Assembly (NCBI GenBank): GCA_034336665.1
Contig: CM067572.1
Coordinates: 4,766,286 to 4,830,285 of the forward strand
Direction of reading: 5' to 3'
Length of the DNA stretch: 64,000 nt
Source of the DNA: Luscinia megarhynchos
Taxonomy: Eukaryota; Chordata; Aves; Passeriformes; Turdidae
Below are positions 47,770 through 61,871 of the stretch, piece by piece (position 1 is the stretch's first letter; each line of letters opens with the position of its first letter). The translations under genes were made by a program, and so were the position numbers. The notes beneath the pieces were generated by a model. That model did not search any database, was not told the DNA's origin, and was given only the letters and a program-made list of their open reading frames with translations.

Positions 47770-47783
47770 TTTTTTTTTTTTTT
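47770..47783. repeat. Poly(T) run
   Basis: Fourteen consecutive T residues follow AAAGAAAGC. No retroposed element is recognised on either side. Confidence 0.75.
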
Positions 47784-50700
47784 AATTAGCTATGGCAAAG
47801 GTGCCAAGCCTTTCAATAGGGCATGATTCTGCAAGATGTCGAGTATCCTCAATCCATGTATTTTCAGGAAATATAAAGATTTTTACTATTTTATGGAAGA
47901 TTCTGTTTTTAGGGTGCTATTACTGGTGTCTATAAGATTCTTTCCTTATAAATATTTAAGGACTGTTTCAATGCAGGCATGTGATTCAATGGAAGCCTTT
48001 CACACATAATTAGTCAAGTTGTAGTCCAGGTTGGATAAGTGCTACAGAAGAGTCTAAATATTGAACAGCCAAAGCCAATCTGATTCTAATGTAAGCAGCT
48101 GCTGTAGTTCTTCCAGGAGGAATCTGCTCTTTGTTTCTCTCCAGTCTAGCATGTTTTTCTGGCTCTTTTATCCTTTTGAGTAAACAGAGTATAAGAGAAT
48201 CCGAGTCTCCAAGTGCACATGTATAATTTAATTTTTACAAGAAATTTCACTCCTCCTAGCTCAAAGTTAAACGTATGCATGTATGCAGAATCAAAGCTTT
48301 GGATTATACTCAGAAAGTGTAAGTAGGAGTTTGGCTCTGGAATGAGTTTTAATCTACCCCTTTTATTTGACCTCACATTTATTTTGATGCACTGAGAGAT
48401 TTTCCAATTTAAAAAGGTTTGTACTGCAAGTATCCAACTCCTCTGTATTTCTGTCTGGCTTTATTACAGGAACTGCAGAGAATCTCTTGTTGTATGTGCA
48501 CCTATGTGTTGTGATTAAAATAAATAATTAGAAATTGGAATAAAAGTGGAGTTGTATAAATATACAAGCTTCTATCCCCCATACACAAACTACATACATT
48601 CTTTGTTGATTTCTGGGGAGAATTAGGTCTCTAACTCTTTCCACACTCCAATATGTGAACTAACATGCCAGAGTTTTATTCAGTGTACCATGCTTCCCAA
48701 AGCAGCCCAATAACTTGAATCCAGGTCATGTTGGGGTTTCTTATCCTAGATAAGTGGTAGTAGCTATTAAAAATGTGGTTGGGCTAGGAAAAACACTCTT
48801 CCAAGACAAACCCACAAAAATCTGTCTATATTATCATGTGGAGCTCACCCTCTTGGTGTGATCTACAAGCCAACTGAGTTGATCCACCAACTATTCCTCT
48901 GCTTCAAAGTGAATTTTTAGGCTGATAAATCTGTGCTAGTAACCTGTACAGATATGAACTTTGTCCCTCCAGAGATATGATTTTAATCTATCATTGAGAA
49001 GGTATTTGTAGCCAGCTTTTTGTGCAGTAGATTATTGATGGTGCCTCTTCCTTTATGCTTGGGATGTCAAGTAAATGAAGCAAACTCTACAGAATTTCAA
49101 TGGACTGGCTCAGCCCTCTCTGAGGCAGCAAATAAACTGCACAGTGGGTTGTGTTTTCATATATTTTTTAAATGCTTCAGAGAAAAATAGATCACCACAG
49201 AATCTGAGATATGTACATGATTCAGTGTGAAACATGGACACACTTCCAAAAAATGCAGTTAAGAGCTGTCCTTTTTGTTTGGAGATGTCAGGCCCCTGGA
49301 AACACGTGAGCTGTGGTGATCTGACACCAGATACATTATGGCTGCTTCCAGACTTCTCATATTTGGGAGCATGACTGAAGCTTTAACAGTGTGCTCTGTA
49401 CAAATGACAGTACTTTGGGCAGAACATGACAGATTTTAGCAAACAGATTAAAGGAAAGTTGAAGTGAGTTTCTGCTCTTCTTGATTATCTTTGTGTGTGT
49501 GGTCTCATCCTGTCGCAACATGTATGGAAATATGTTGCACATCATAATCTCTGGTGCAAAAATGAAAAGCATGAAAATGAGTGGAGATGGTTCTTTTCAT
49601 CACATGGAAATTGCTGAAAGATACTCTGTTGGTGATGGTCTAATCACTTTGTACTCCTCCTTATCAGAACTGTTGAGCAGGGATGTAAATTGTGGTTCAG
49701 TTTAAACAGCATTAGTTTTGCAAGCTGACTGAGAAAAGCCATCCTGTGTGCCTGGTGGGAAACTAAGCCTCTCAAAAGATGTCTTAGTCTGCATGTGGGA
49801 TCAGAAACCCATTTAAACATAGGAAATTCAGATTTATCCCTCTGAGTCTGGGTGGTAAAAGTGCTTAATATTTCAGGTGGGATTGGTGGGAAACTTGCAC
49901 TGAGGGCTGGCTGTACAGGGTCCATGTGTATCTGCAGTTTTTGTTTTTCTTACCCATGCAACAAAAAGAGCTTTTACTGATGCAGTGTCTATTGGAGACC
50001 TACTGCAGGGGTCCACCACAGAAAGATAAATCAAGGCTGATGCATCTACTGTATTCTTCACTGGAAGGTTTTGTTCTATAGGAGCAATCTTGATTATCAT
50101 ATTTTTGTCACCCAGGAATTGAAAACCCCAAGAAACCTTGTGCTCTTAGCCACTGAGTCACCAGAGTGATCCCATTGCCCTCACAGTGATGTCCAGGACA
50201 TCCTCACCAGGCTGGTTGGTGTGATAAAGAGCCCATGAGGCACTGTGAGAATTATGTCTCATGTGCAGATGCAAAAATGTCATCCCATTGCTGTTTAGAA
50301 TCAGGAGTGGGATGGTGGAATTTAATATATCTGTTCAAAACCTCATAATCTCTCTGCAGTGTCAAGACTGCAAGCAGGGAAAACATCCACTTACCAGTTG
50401 TGGTTGGAACATGGATATCACTGTAGTGGAAAAGAGTCAGCTACAAACCAGATCATTTCCTCTAACCCAAATGCTTATTAATGTTAACACTATCATTCAT
50501 TATTTACCTTTTCTGTATTTAATCTGACCTAAAGTGCTTCATAAGCAGGAAGCAGTTTTTACCCTTCTAATCCCAGCTGGTATTTCAGAATGTACTTATA
50601 CTCAATTCATAATATTTAGGTAATATCATTACCAGTGTAATTCTACAACTGCATTATAATTTGGTAATGGCCAATTAAAACAGATTAGGATTTTTCAACC

Positions 50701-51377
50701 TGAAAGATATTAAAATAATTCTTTAGTGTGGAGATTTGAAACATTTTATCATTTCAGTCAACACTTAATTTGCCTTGCTACCTGATCTTATTAATTTTGA
50801 GAAATTTCATTGCTAAAAAAAACCTAAAAAAAGAAAGTGAACTTCAGCAAGTTTGAAACACCAAAAATTAATAAAGGATTGCAGGTTGCACATGCTTTTG
50901 GTAGCTCTGTTTTAGGTTTTGTTCCTTAACTGGAACAAATAACTTTTGCAAGCCCTGTGAAGAGGTTTGTGGTATGATGGATAATGCATTGTGAATAATT
51001 AGACACTGTGAGGTTGTAAATCCCAGCCAGAACAATGCATCTCTCCCATTAGTTGTTTCTCCTGTAAAGGGCAGTGCACAATGATGGAGCAGAGCCATTC
51101 ATTTTAGATACATTCCACTTGCAAGTAATCTTTCATGTGAAAGGAAAACAAGATGTATGATAGTTTACATGTCAATTAGACCATGCTAGGAATGAAAGAG
51201 CAGTTTCAGAAGCCGGAAAACAATGTTTTTCAGATGGAGAATTAGCTCTTGGCTAGAGACTAATACCTGTGCAAAAATCAGCAGTGGCCTCATTATGGGC
51301 CTACCTTCCTTGGCTTCTGGCATTTAACAATGAAAATGAATGAGTAGGACTTGTCTGGTAATTAGTGTGGGCTGGGA

Positions 51378-51423
51378 CATCTGAACTGTCCCAGCAAGAG
51401 CATCTGAACTTTCCCAGTGCTAT
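51378..51423. repeat. Two-copy tandem duplication, 23-bp period
   Basis: CATCTGAACTGTCCCAGCAA at 51378 recurs at 51401 as CATCTGAACTTTCCCAGTGC. The first ten bases are identical and the rest differ at a few positions. It is a small local duplication. Confidence 0.8.
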
Positions 51424-51744
51424 GAAAGAAAACTTCAAAGAAGTCATTATTCTTTCAGTTCAGTTGGCGGATTGGCTGATTGGGTTGGGGTTTTTTAAAG
51501 GATTAGCTCCCTGCTGTGGCAAATAAGTATTGAAATGCTGGAAATGCTGATTTTCAGAAAGACTGCTCAGAATGAAAGCTGCTTTTCCTTTCTATTAATC
51601 TTATTCCCATGTGTCACTAGAATGTAGAAGGTGGGGAGAATGGGGAGGAATCTGCATTATGATAGGAGTGCACTCTGACCTGCTTGTGATATCATCTCCT
51701 TTGTTGGATTGTGGGGTTTTTCATGCTGGAATGTCAATCAGCTG

Positions 51745-51850
51745 TCTCAAATTCACGGGTCTTTAAAATAATTGAAGTGGATGAAAATGCGCCGATTAGG
51801 ACGACATTCTGGAATGGGAGGATGTATTCACACGTAGAAAGTTCTTTACT
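51745..51850. promoter_or_regulatory. Candidate conserved element with retained CpGs
   Basis: In an otherwise CpG-poor neighbourhood this stretch holds AATTCACGGGTC, AAAATGCGCCGATTAGGACG and TTCACACGTAG, giving about six CpGs in 100 bases without a repeat. It is also open on the + strand, reading through FKIIEVDENAPIRTTFWNG, but I recognise no protein family and see no convincing splice sites. Either a constrained enhancer or an unrecognised exon is possible; alignment to other birds would tell them apart. Confidence 0.25.
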
Positions 51851-53204
51851 TTTAGCTGCTGTGTCAAGTCTCTTTAAAGGCACCATTTCTCTGCTTCTTG
51901 TCCAAAGAAATAATTTTCTATAAGCTTCTCCAGGTTTTTGCCTTTAGCCACAAGGACAGACAGGCATGCTGCATTTCCCAGTGCTGGTAGCATGCCAATA
52001 AACTAATAACACAGTGTTCTTCTTAATGAGGTGGCAGTTTTCCTACCTCTGAAAATTAAGAATGTCAGTCTGCAGCAATTTGGCATGAGGTAGCTCTGCT
52101 CATATCACTCTTTTCCAGTAGCAGCAAGAACAAAGTGTGGTTATTATCCATAAGCCCAGATCGAACTCGAAGTTCTATATGTAATATATCTCTAGCTCAT
52201 CCCCTAATCAGCAGTTAACCTGTAGAGGTGAGAGAGGCCTTCCCATAAGTATTTCTGCCCAATATCACACAACTGGGCAGACAGGAATGTGAAGGGCTAG
52301 ATGAGAAATAAAACATTAATCACCTCCCCACTGCAGCCTGTAGATGTTTGAATATGCACATTATTGTGTAAGCAAAATGAAAGAGATCAGCTTATGAATG
52401 TTGAAAAATTAAATCAACCTTTACTTAGAAGAATTACTTGCACTTCTAAACTAATCAAGACCCAGAAAAAGCAGGATGCAGTGTAAAAGTGCCAATAATT
52501 TTACATGGATGAGGCGTGCTCTTTCTGACAAAACACCCCTTGAGTAAGGACAGCAAATGCTGTGGCAAGTGAAAAGAAAATACTTGTTATTTTTAAAAAT
52601 GCATGAGGTCAGAGAAGCGACTGCAAGAAATGACAGTAGATCTATGTCCTGTGTATTTTCAGTCTTTCTGCTGACTCTTGTGAAAAAATAAGTATGTGCT
52701 ATTCTTTACACCAGTTAGCATTGCAGAGCCATCACATCCCTGGGAAGGGATGAGCTGATTTCTGACCTGGCTGTATTAATTAAGTCCCAAATGTAGACTC
52801 TTTATTGTAGATGATGACACATGGACCATAAACATCTCAACCTGATGTTCAGATATCAGACAGATTTTTAGTGGTAGAAACGAGAAAACTTTGTGAGTCA
52901 ACTAAATCTCATCAGGAGTCACAGCAATGAACATTGAACTCACTGACACCACTTACAGACTCATTTTTTCCTCATGTAATTACAATGAAACAGAAATTTC
53001 TTTTAGTCCTTGTCCTTGAAGTCCTATTTGTTCATCTACAAAAGAGATGCTCTTCAGTCCATGGGTAGATCAGCTCAGCACAATGAAGACATGAAGACTT
53101 CTGTAAAAGAGATGGAACTTTTTAGTTATTTCTTATTCCCCAACATACAAATGCTACTTAGGTAGCATTAAAAGAAAGACAGAATAACTTCCCTTTCAGT
53201 AACT

Positions 53205-53282
53205 ATATCTATCTTTTTTCTTGTGCATTTCTCTTTTCTTTCCTCTTTCCATACTTACACCTCTTTTTTTCTTTTCCTCATT
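53205..53282 (+). repeat. Pyrimidine-rich tract
   Basis: Almost 80 bases are mostly C and T (TCTATCTTTTTTCTTGTGCA, then TTTCTCTTTTCTTTCCTCTT, later TTTTTTTCTTTTCCTC). It precedes ATTGCTTAAAG at about 53290, which resembles a branch point and acceptor. No recognisable exon follows, so it is listed as low-complexity DNA. Confidence 0.65.
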
Positions 53283-56200
53283 GCTTAAAGAACTCCAAGG
53301 GGCAGAACATGTTTAAAGGATGTGGGAGTATTTCTGAGGACGCTAGGAAATTACCGAGTGATTAAAAATGTGAATTTACAGTTTTGTCCACTGATAATAT
53401 TTAATTGTCCTGTCCTGCTAAGGGCATCTTTAATTTTAACAGATGGCACTCTTTTTCATCATGGAAATCATAAGCCTTTATGTAATTCACTTACATATAA
53501 TTTGTATTTATTTCCTTGCACGTTCCTAATTTTTGGAATGTATTAGTTCTCAGTGGATTCTGCCATGCAGCTCTGTGCTGTGCCAAATATTCAGCATTGA
53601 TTTTCATACTGACTTACATCAATTGTGCCATTAGTGTAAAATGGATGGGAAAACACATTGAATATATCATTCTGAATGTTTTCATTCTTCAATCTGATAT
53701 TAATAATTCAGAATGTATTTAAGAGACAATATGCATTTAAATCTATGCCAGGAATTGAAAATATATTTACCACAGGCCCTTTTGACTATATTGGTTATGT
53801 GTTGGCTTATTCACTGTAATTTTGCCTTTTTCTGCCATGTACATTCCCTCCTTCTATCCCATCCAAAGCACTGCTACAATAATCTGTCCTACTCAGCCCC
53901 ATGACTCATCAAACAAAATCACTCAGGGTCCCATCTGATGTACTTGTATAATCTCAAATGATCCCTACTCTCTCTTTTCTACCAAACACTTTCTGCTCTA
54001 GAAAAAAAAAAGCCATGCTCTTTGCAGCAAACTTCTTCTACATTGATGCAGCAGGTCTCCAAGAGTTTTGAGCCTTCCTGTGAGGCAGATGGGAAATTTT
54101 GTGGCAATTTCAGTTACATTTAAAATGGCAGTTTTGGATGAATTCAATATGAAATTGAAATTCTGACTGAAATAGTAATTCTCTGTTTTTATTTTCAGCT
54201 TATCTTAGATTGTGTTTTCACTAGCTTTGTGTTTACAGTTCAGCTGTGTCAGCTGTACTCTGTGTTTTCCCGCTTGCCTAACCTGCTCCTCGCTGATACG
54301 AAACATTTTTCAAATGTGTATTTTATTGCTTAAATGCAAGCTGAACCTTACCCTAAACTCCACCCCTACAAAGCAAACCTTTCCAAATTATCACTCCTTA
54401 GTGTTATTTTTCTGTGGTTCAAATGTGTGTGGCTTTTGTCATTCCTGTGCTCTGTTTGTTGTACACAGTTCTGTGCTCATCCTTCTCCTGCCATTTCCAT
54501 GGTTTTTCTCAAAATGTTGTCATGCCAGAAATCTTTCCTTCTCAGTTGAGTGTGCCAGCAATCATTCCTCATTCAACATGTTCTGACTGTCATTCTGTGT
54601 TTTCTCTCATGTTGGTTCTTCTTGTCTCCTTCTGCATTCAGGCATTTTGTGACAGCAGGTTATATTATTCCATATTGGTAAAACACCATGTGAATATATA
54701 TGTGAATATATAAACTTATATACACGATTTTCAAGGATCGTGCAGAGATGAAGAAATGATATTTTAAAATTCTTTGGGATTGATTTCAGTTTGGCATGTG
54801 TTGACTTGTGCAGAAAATGCAAGTGGTTTTTTTTTTTTAAAGTTGTTTGATACTTGAGTGGTTCAGATGGTGAATATCTGACAAGGAGCAGTAAGTACAA
54901 GGCAAAGTGAGGCTGAGGAGTATTTGGGATAGAGAGGTGTGAAAATAATCAGTTGTGTAGATGACACAAGCAAATGATATTATGCCAGTTGATTTTCATT
55001 TCTTTGTGAGATTACAGCTCTACATGAACAAGCTACTTTGTCGCTTTTGCTGTAAAGCATATCTTTGATATTGATCTCAGAGGTGCTTTGTCTGCATCTT
55101 TTACACTTTACTGGTATTACAATATTTTGTTTTCATGGTGGATAACTTTTAAGCCAACATGTCTGTTGAAGTTAGGTGGACATTGTCATATTTCTGTACA
55201 ATTTCTTTGTACTTTTTTCCTCATAGAAGTTGTCAAGGAAAGCTTTCAAGTCTTTTTTATGACTAGTCCTTTGTCTATTTATTGTGCATTTTCCCACCTG
55301 CTTTTCTGATAGGTCTTTGTGCTAATGGCTTTTTGTTACCTTCCATAATTGTGCCCCAATATCAGAGATAATAATGGTTCTGTTCTGGGAGCTGGGTGTG
55401 ATACTTTGGTGCAAATACTATTGCTGCAGGAAAAAATGTCTTGGCAAATCTCTGCTCTGAAGGATGTCCATGACCCCTGCCAGCATAGGATGGGAGTTTT
55501 TACCCCAGCAATATCTTTTAAGATCAACATTCCCGTGCATGGTTAAATCCATGGATTCCCCAGTCTGATAATCACTCAGTAGTGCCATTTCCTTTTGGAT
55601 TTAGCTGTGAGAGCAGAACCAGGCAAACTCTGCCAGGCTGAACCTTCACAAAAGTCAATGCATCGTGGTAAGGTCTGGGAAGTGCAGGCCTGTAAAAAGC
55701 TTGATCTACAGAATTCCTAGATATAGTCTTGAATTCTACAGAAGTGGGGATATCAGCTCTTTCTGAGGTGCTTATCCTTTCTCAAGATCATATTTTTGAA
55801 ACTGCTTTGACCAGATAAATTCAGCCAACTGGTTTTTTATCCTCAAATTTTCACCATTTTATCTTGAATTAGTTGAAACACAGATCCAGTTCCACCTGAA
55901 TGTAGTCTTCTGAGAATAAAAATCAAGTAGAAATATGCTTATTAGTCACATTAAAATACCTTATGTCTGAACCGAGTGCTCCAAATTTTTCTTGATAGTA
56001 GATTGTTGAAGTGCTAATTTTAAAACAAGACTTAATAAATAAGGGGGTTGATAATCAAGCTATATTTCCTGTGTGTAAACTTTAGTGTTATATTTACGTG
56101 TTGTGTCATTGTCTGATTTATGATTAAAATAACTTTGCACTGTGCATGCATTTCCTGACTGGTTTTTTCCTGATGTGCAGAGTCACATAGCACAGTGTAC

Positions 56201-57429
56201 AGCCAGAGTATTTACTTTTTTTTTTTGACAGGGTAATACAGAATATTTTCTAACTTCTCTCCAGAAAATCTCAGAGATATGACAAGATAATAGCTATTGC
56301 CTTTTTCCTGTGCCTTTTCCTCTAGTTATTCAGTGTCTTATCTGGTGCTGTGAGCTCCCTAGCTAAGTGCTAGTTGATTGTTTAATAACTAAGGTGCTTT
56401 TCATAATGCCTATCACACTGCCAGTAGCCATGCTGTTTATTTCGTTCATGTTCTGATCAATTGAGTATTAACTAATTACTATTTTGGGCTATCTCCAAAG
56501 GCTCTTTGCCTCTGCAGTGCCCTCCATTAGAAAGATGCTGTATCCTGGCACTCGCTCGGGCTGAGGTGTGTTGTAACTAATTAATGGAGAGCAGTAACAA
56601 ATAAATTCCTTGGTCCACAGGACCCAAGTTGTGCAGGTTGCCAGCAGTGCTGAACCATGCACATGGAAGTGCTCTGTAGACCTTGAAATTTATTTGGCTT
56701 TTTCTTATGCTGAATATGGAATAATTCTGTTTAAAATATTTAGTTTGGTGCTGTAGGCCAAACATCTCCAGCAGGCCTGTGGTTAGAGGCCATTGAAATG
56801 GCCAAGCACCCATTAGGGGTGGAGAGCTCTTACTCTGCACCTGCACAAGAGCAAGCAACTCTGCATGGAGCCCAATTCACTCTCCCCAAATCACGCTCTC
56901 ACACCAGCCTGCAGTAAGTGGGGAAGATCAGGGGATTTGCTTCAAAATTGCTCTGCTGCTCTGGGCCCAAATGTGCATATAAAACCAGCCTTTATATTGA
57001 TATCTCTGCTGTCTTTTCTTCCCTTTCTCTTTGTGTTGCTTGTAGGAAAGATGTTCTGACAGAGAGGTGGCTTTGTGATCACAAGCTTGTTGACTGTGGC
57101 TTGCTTGTTGGTTGGTTACGAGGAGCTCCCATGAGAGAAGTGACTCTGAGGGAATTTTAGATCTTGTCCTCCAAAGTGTCTACTGGTTTTCTGCTTGCTG
57201 TTAAAAAGCTGGAAGAAAAAGCCCATTCAAATACACCAGACCTGCAGTAATTGCAGGAGGCACCTGTAACCACTAACTTTTGTAGAGATACTTGTCCTGC
57301 AAAGACAAAGCAGCAGTAAAAGCAAATTACTGGTGGAGACAACCTGGAAGGTGACCAGGGCATGCTTTTAGTGACAGCAAATGCAGCTTCCATGGGGACA
57401 GATTGAGCATCCAGAGATAGCAATAGAGA

Positions 57430-57800
57430 TGGTAAAGAGTCCAGAGAACAAGACTGATGAGAGGCAGCTGAGGGGACTGGGGGTGTTTAATCTGAAGGAG
57501 AAGAGGCTCAGGGGAGAACTAACCTCTCTACAACTCCCTGAAATGAGGTTGTGGTGAGGTGGAGGTTGGTCTTTGCTCTCAGAAAACAAGACCCAGAACA
57601 AGAGGAAGTGGCCTCAAGCTGTGCTAGGAGAGCTTTAGAATGGATATTAGAACAAATATCTTCGCTGGAGGGGATGTTGAGGACTGGAACAGGCTGCCCA
57701 GGGAAGTGGTGGAGTCATCCCTAGGGGGATGACCTGTGTTAACTGGTGGAGTTGATGATCTTAAAAGTCTTTCCCAATCTAAATGATTCTATAATTCTAT
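57430..57800 (+). mobile_element. CR1 LINE 3'-end copy with intact tail
   Basis: This 5'-truncated CR1 in sense orientation includes the end of ORF2 and the 3' UTR. Landmarks in order are 'GGGGGTGTTTAATCTGAAGG' (57479), 'AGAAGAGGCTCAGGGGAGAA' (57499), 'AGAACAAGAGGAAGTGGCCT' (57595), 'GGAACAGGCTGCCCAGGGAA' (57687), 'GTGGTGGAGTCATCCCTAGG' (57706) and 'GATGATCTTAAAAGTCTTTCCC'-type sequence ending in the tandem tail ATGATTCTATAATTCTAT at 57783-57800. Retention of the terminal ATTCTAT repeats fits target-primed reverse transcription from the 3' end. It is too short to encode a protein. Confidence 0.93.
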
Positions 57801-60800
57801 GACTTATATTAGCAACTGAGATAGTAAAAAGAATGTCAAAAACCAAGCTCCAAACTCTATCTCCTTAAATGAGTAGCATCAGAAATCGTAATGGAATTGC
57901 AAAATGCTTTGAATTGAGTTCTTTAGAGAGGAATCTAGTAATATTCCTTCAGGCAGTTCATAAGAGAGGCTGCTAAGAAAAGAATAACAGGGAGTGATTT
58001 ACATTATCACCAAATTCAGTCTTGAAGCCAGTAATTTTGGTGTCAACCTACAATTACAGGCAATCACTTCCACTCGGCTGGTTGTTCCAGTCTATTACTG
58101 TTTACAGTGTGTACTTACCTAATGCTCAGCATTGTACTGAGTTGGTTCTGCTTTTGTTGCAATTAATCAGCTGCGTTATATTTTCTTCATGATGTAAAGT
58201 TGCTTCTGTGAAAAGTTATAGACAGATGAAAGTGTTTCTGGATAAAAGAAGAAAGTGGCTTTTTCAGTTCTTTCCACTGCTTAGTAGCCTCACAGAGATT
58301 GTGTGTATCAGCTTGTGATCTGGGAAGATTAAAAGGGTTCCTTAACATAGGTGTGATAGCCACAGAAAATCCGGTCAGCATGTTTCACCTGGCTTGGAAA
58401 TTTCCAAAAGATTTTTTTGAGAAATGCTGCCACAGGGCTGGAGTCCCCAAGCCACCTTTCACTGGGATTTCCAGGCAGTGCAGCTGCTGGAATGTGCAGC
58501 AGAGGCTCCTGCACCCACTGTGGCTGGTGGAAACCACTGCCCTCCTGACAGGACAGATCCTTGGAGGAGAGGCAAAGGACATGGCACATGCCAGATTTCA
58601 GACTGCAGAGAACCTGCTGTGGCATCAGTCCTTCTGTGTGTAAGCACCAGATTTGTCAGCAGATCTTTTAAAATGCTCTTTTATCGAAGGCAATTAATTG
58701 AGTTTGAATATTACCAAGCTGTAAAATTGAGTTTCTTCCATTCTTGGCAAAAGGCTGAATCAGTTTAAACTGGTTTTCAGGTAGCTTTAGAGTGTGGAGA
58801 TATGACTGAGTCTCCCCAACCTTAAGAAAGCTTTATCACATCCTCCTTTTGGTGCTCAGAAAAACCCACAGCAGAACTTATTGGTTTGCCAATGGTTCTG
58901 TTCATGGATTTGTTTGCTTGCTTTGCTAGGAACATACCAGGGTTTAATGCAACAGCAAGAGTTTTCTCTTGCATCCTGCAATGCAAGACTGACATCAGTG
59001 TAATACCAGCAGTGTCATTGATGGTCATGCTAAGACTGAAATGAGACCAAGAAAATCTTAAGCACTCTGTACTGGTAAATTGAAAAATCACAACTGCTTT
59101 TATGTGAATAATTTCACTGCATCACTTTAAAAAGTCCTGGAGCAGTTTAGGTCTTGCTTTAGTTGTATGTGTTTGGAAAAGAGAGAAAATAAAGAGATGC
59201 AGGTTTTTGGCTTTTCAGGGAAACAACTTACAGACAATATTGAAGTTTTTGATAATTACTAAGAGTTCTAAGAGTGTGACACTTGATACTCTTGTTTTCA
59301 TAAGAATTTCTTGCTTTCTCAGGAACAGAGGCCTTTGTGAATTCTTGCTGTTACAGCTTTGTGTTAAAAAAAATAAATCCAACCTTTTGCATAAGTTTTG
59401 TGTAAATTCTTCTCATTAGGCAAAACATTGTGTCTGATTCATTTAACCCATCTACTTGTGTGATATGGCAGCCACTTCATTAAACATCTAGATGAGATTA
59501 AACAGAAAGCAAGCTGTCTTGCAAAACCAAGCTTTTGTGTTATGTGTTAAACTTATTAGTCGTTCCAGTTTTCCATATGAAAAGATGATTAGTGCTCATA
59601 GCATAAGAATTATAGCATATAAAAAACTGAAAATGCTTTTATAGCAGGCACACACAGAGATACACACACTTAATTGTCACACAATGACTAAACACCTGTT
59701 ACATATCAGCTCATATTTTCACATAATTTTCTTTCTCTTAAATAAATACTCGTCTTTTTTAGCCAAATCTGCAACTAGTAAGTTATGCAGTATAGCACTA
59801 TGAAAATAAGACCATAGAGCATAAATTTAGGCCAAATAAATGAAATCTTGCAGTCAAAGAACAGCACTCCATAGGGGGCTATACCTATCTAGAAATTTGG
59901 GGGAGAGCATAGGGCCACTCTGTGGGGAGCTTTGCATCTTGTCACTCTTGGGAATGATGAGGTCAACACACTCCAGGCAGCAGCTCCTCAGAAGTGTGGG
60001 AGTTTTGTATCTTTTAGTGCCAGAGTTTGGGTGTCTGCAATGTTTTGGTTTCCACAATCACTGTGCCTGATTGGGCCACAAATCCTTGCAGAGATATGTT
60101 GCTGTCTCTGGGAATATTTCTCCTCTCAGTCTTGGTGGTCCTTATTTTAGCCCACAAATCTTATGAGTCTTTGGCTGCCTTGTGACGAAAGGAGTGAGGA
60201 CAATTTTAGGTCAGGGGAATTCAACCTTTGAGTTGATTACTTTGACAGAAAATAATTAGGGAAAAACCGGTGAAGTGAAAGTTTTGCAACCTAAGAGGAC
60301 AAACTTTGAAATCCATGTGTGTCACTCATACCATGCCCACCCCTGCAGCCACCTTTGAACTCCTTTGTGGTGGGATGCACACCATGTTGAAGGTCCTTCA
60401 TACCTTGTTTGACTTGTCATTTCAAAGCTGAGCAGACATTCCAGCTGACCCTTTGATAGCAACACAAGGCTCTTCCTTACTTGCATTTGAGTTGTGTGAG
60501 TGTGTATATATCTGCAAAAAAGCCTCCAAGGGTGATCCTGATGGCCTTGCTTCTGGCCAGGATGCACTTCTGCATAGCTGTTACTTAGATATGCACTCTC
60601 AGGTATTGATGAGCTGTTATTTGCTAGGAGTGCTTGCTGGTTTCGTGAGCACTTTTACTTTGATCCTGATCCTGTCACCATTGAAAGGTTGTTCCCACGT
60701 GGATTAATGATGTTCTTTAAGTATCTGGGGTTTGAGGCAAAGCAGCTGCTGTATGGTCAAGGGTGAGAGAATCCAGTCCCCCAGGACTGGGGTTTTGCTG

Positions 60801-61835
60801 GGGAGATGTGAAGAACTGAAGATAAAAGAAGCTCGCTGTATCATAACATTTTAAAAAAAGGTTATCTTTATTCTTCACCCATACAGAACCTGTCCAGCCT
60901 GTTGTGTTACTGCTGCTTAATTCTAGGAAAAAATTATTCACTCTTGTATTTCTGCTGCTTTGTTTTCTTGGCTTTTGGAGCCTGTTTTTGTTTGGGTGTT
61001 AGTTTTTTGATTTTTGGTTTTTTGGTTTGTTTTTTTTTTAGTTGGAAGAAGGAAATGGAATTAGGGAGAGATAAAGAAAGCCTGTTAGGCATGTTATTGT
61101 GTTATTACAATAGAAGCACCCACTAAGTGCCTTCCTTTCCTGGAAGATGTTTTTTTTCTATCTTTACCTCAGAAAAAGCAAACAGTTCACAACTCTTCCT
61201 AAACACAGGCCCAACATGTACTGGATGCTCCGTTTCAGGGCTTCATCTAATCAGGACATGGATTAACAGGAAGCCTGAAAAATCATCTCCCAAAACAGTA
61301 TCAAATTATCATTCTTTTTATCCCTGCAATGCCATTCAACTTTTCAGTGCAGCTCCACTGCATAGGCCTTTTTTTGGCTGCAAATGTAGGCAGCTGTTGC
61401 CTTATGATACCAGAGTGTAGCCAAAATTATCAGTCTGATGGTTTGATGAGCATTGGTATTCGTCCTCAACTTTTTAAAAGATGTATCCTGCAGTGCAAAA
61501 AAAGGAGGTATCTCCCCTAATTAATAGGAATTGCACTAAAAATCAGAAACCTTAACAAGTTTGGGTGAGTTTCTGTAGCCAGGCTTTTGAAGACCTTTTA
61601 CAACAAAATCTGCATAAATGGTGGTCCAGCAAGCAGTGGATCTTGTCACCCTCTGATTTAAAAGCAAAACTAGCAGATGTTGATACAATAACTGTATGAA
61701 ATACAGCATCATTTAATGTATCATATATTAAATGTTGGGTTATCTTGTTACTTGATTCTTTACTTTGGCAGGAAGGTGCACCAGAGACTTGAGTGTGTTC
61801 AGCTGAATAAAATTTTCTTTCAATAAGCTTTAAAT

Positions 61836-61871
61836 TCTTTTGAAATCAGAGCCACACTTCAGGTGGGAACT
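61836..61871 (+). repeat. Arm A of a 36-bp perfect inverted repeat
   Basis: This 36-base segment begins TCTTTTGAAATCAGAGCCAC and ends TTCAGGTGGGAACT. Its exact reverse complement lies at 63010-63045. Identity stops abruptly on both sides, so the arms are not the ends of a longer shared repeat that I can see. Confidence 0.95.

Larger units (their letters stand above)
41263..57429. other. Gene-free stretch with small repeats only
   Basis: No gene is recognised in this 16-kb interval. It holds the microsatellite at 41551, a MIR-like remnant at about 47311, a T run at 47770, a short duplication at 51378 and a pyrimidine-rich tract at 53205. The parts at 51745-51850 and 53290-53560 keep unusual word content and are noted as possible conserved elements. 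The rest is ordinary A+T-rich non-coding sequence. Confidence 0.55.

Noticed and set aside
52215..52300. MIR-like words 'TATCACACAACTGGGCAGACAGGA'-type
   Set aside because: Only one block of about 24 bases resembles the family, and the flanks do not follow the expected order.
58299..58768. Long overlapping open frames on both strands
   Set aside because: Five frames of 60-115 codons overlap in a G+C-rich patch; no domain and no splice context.
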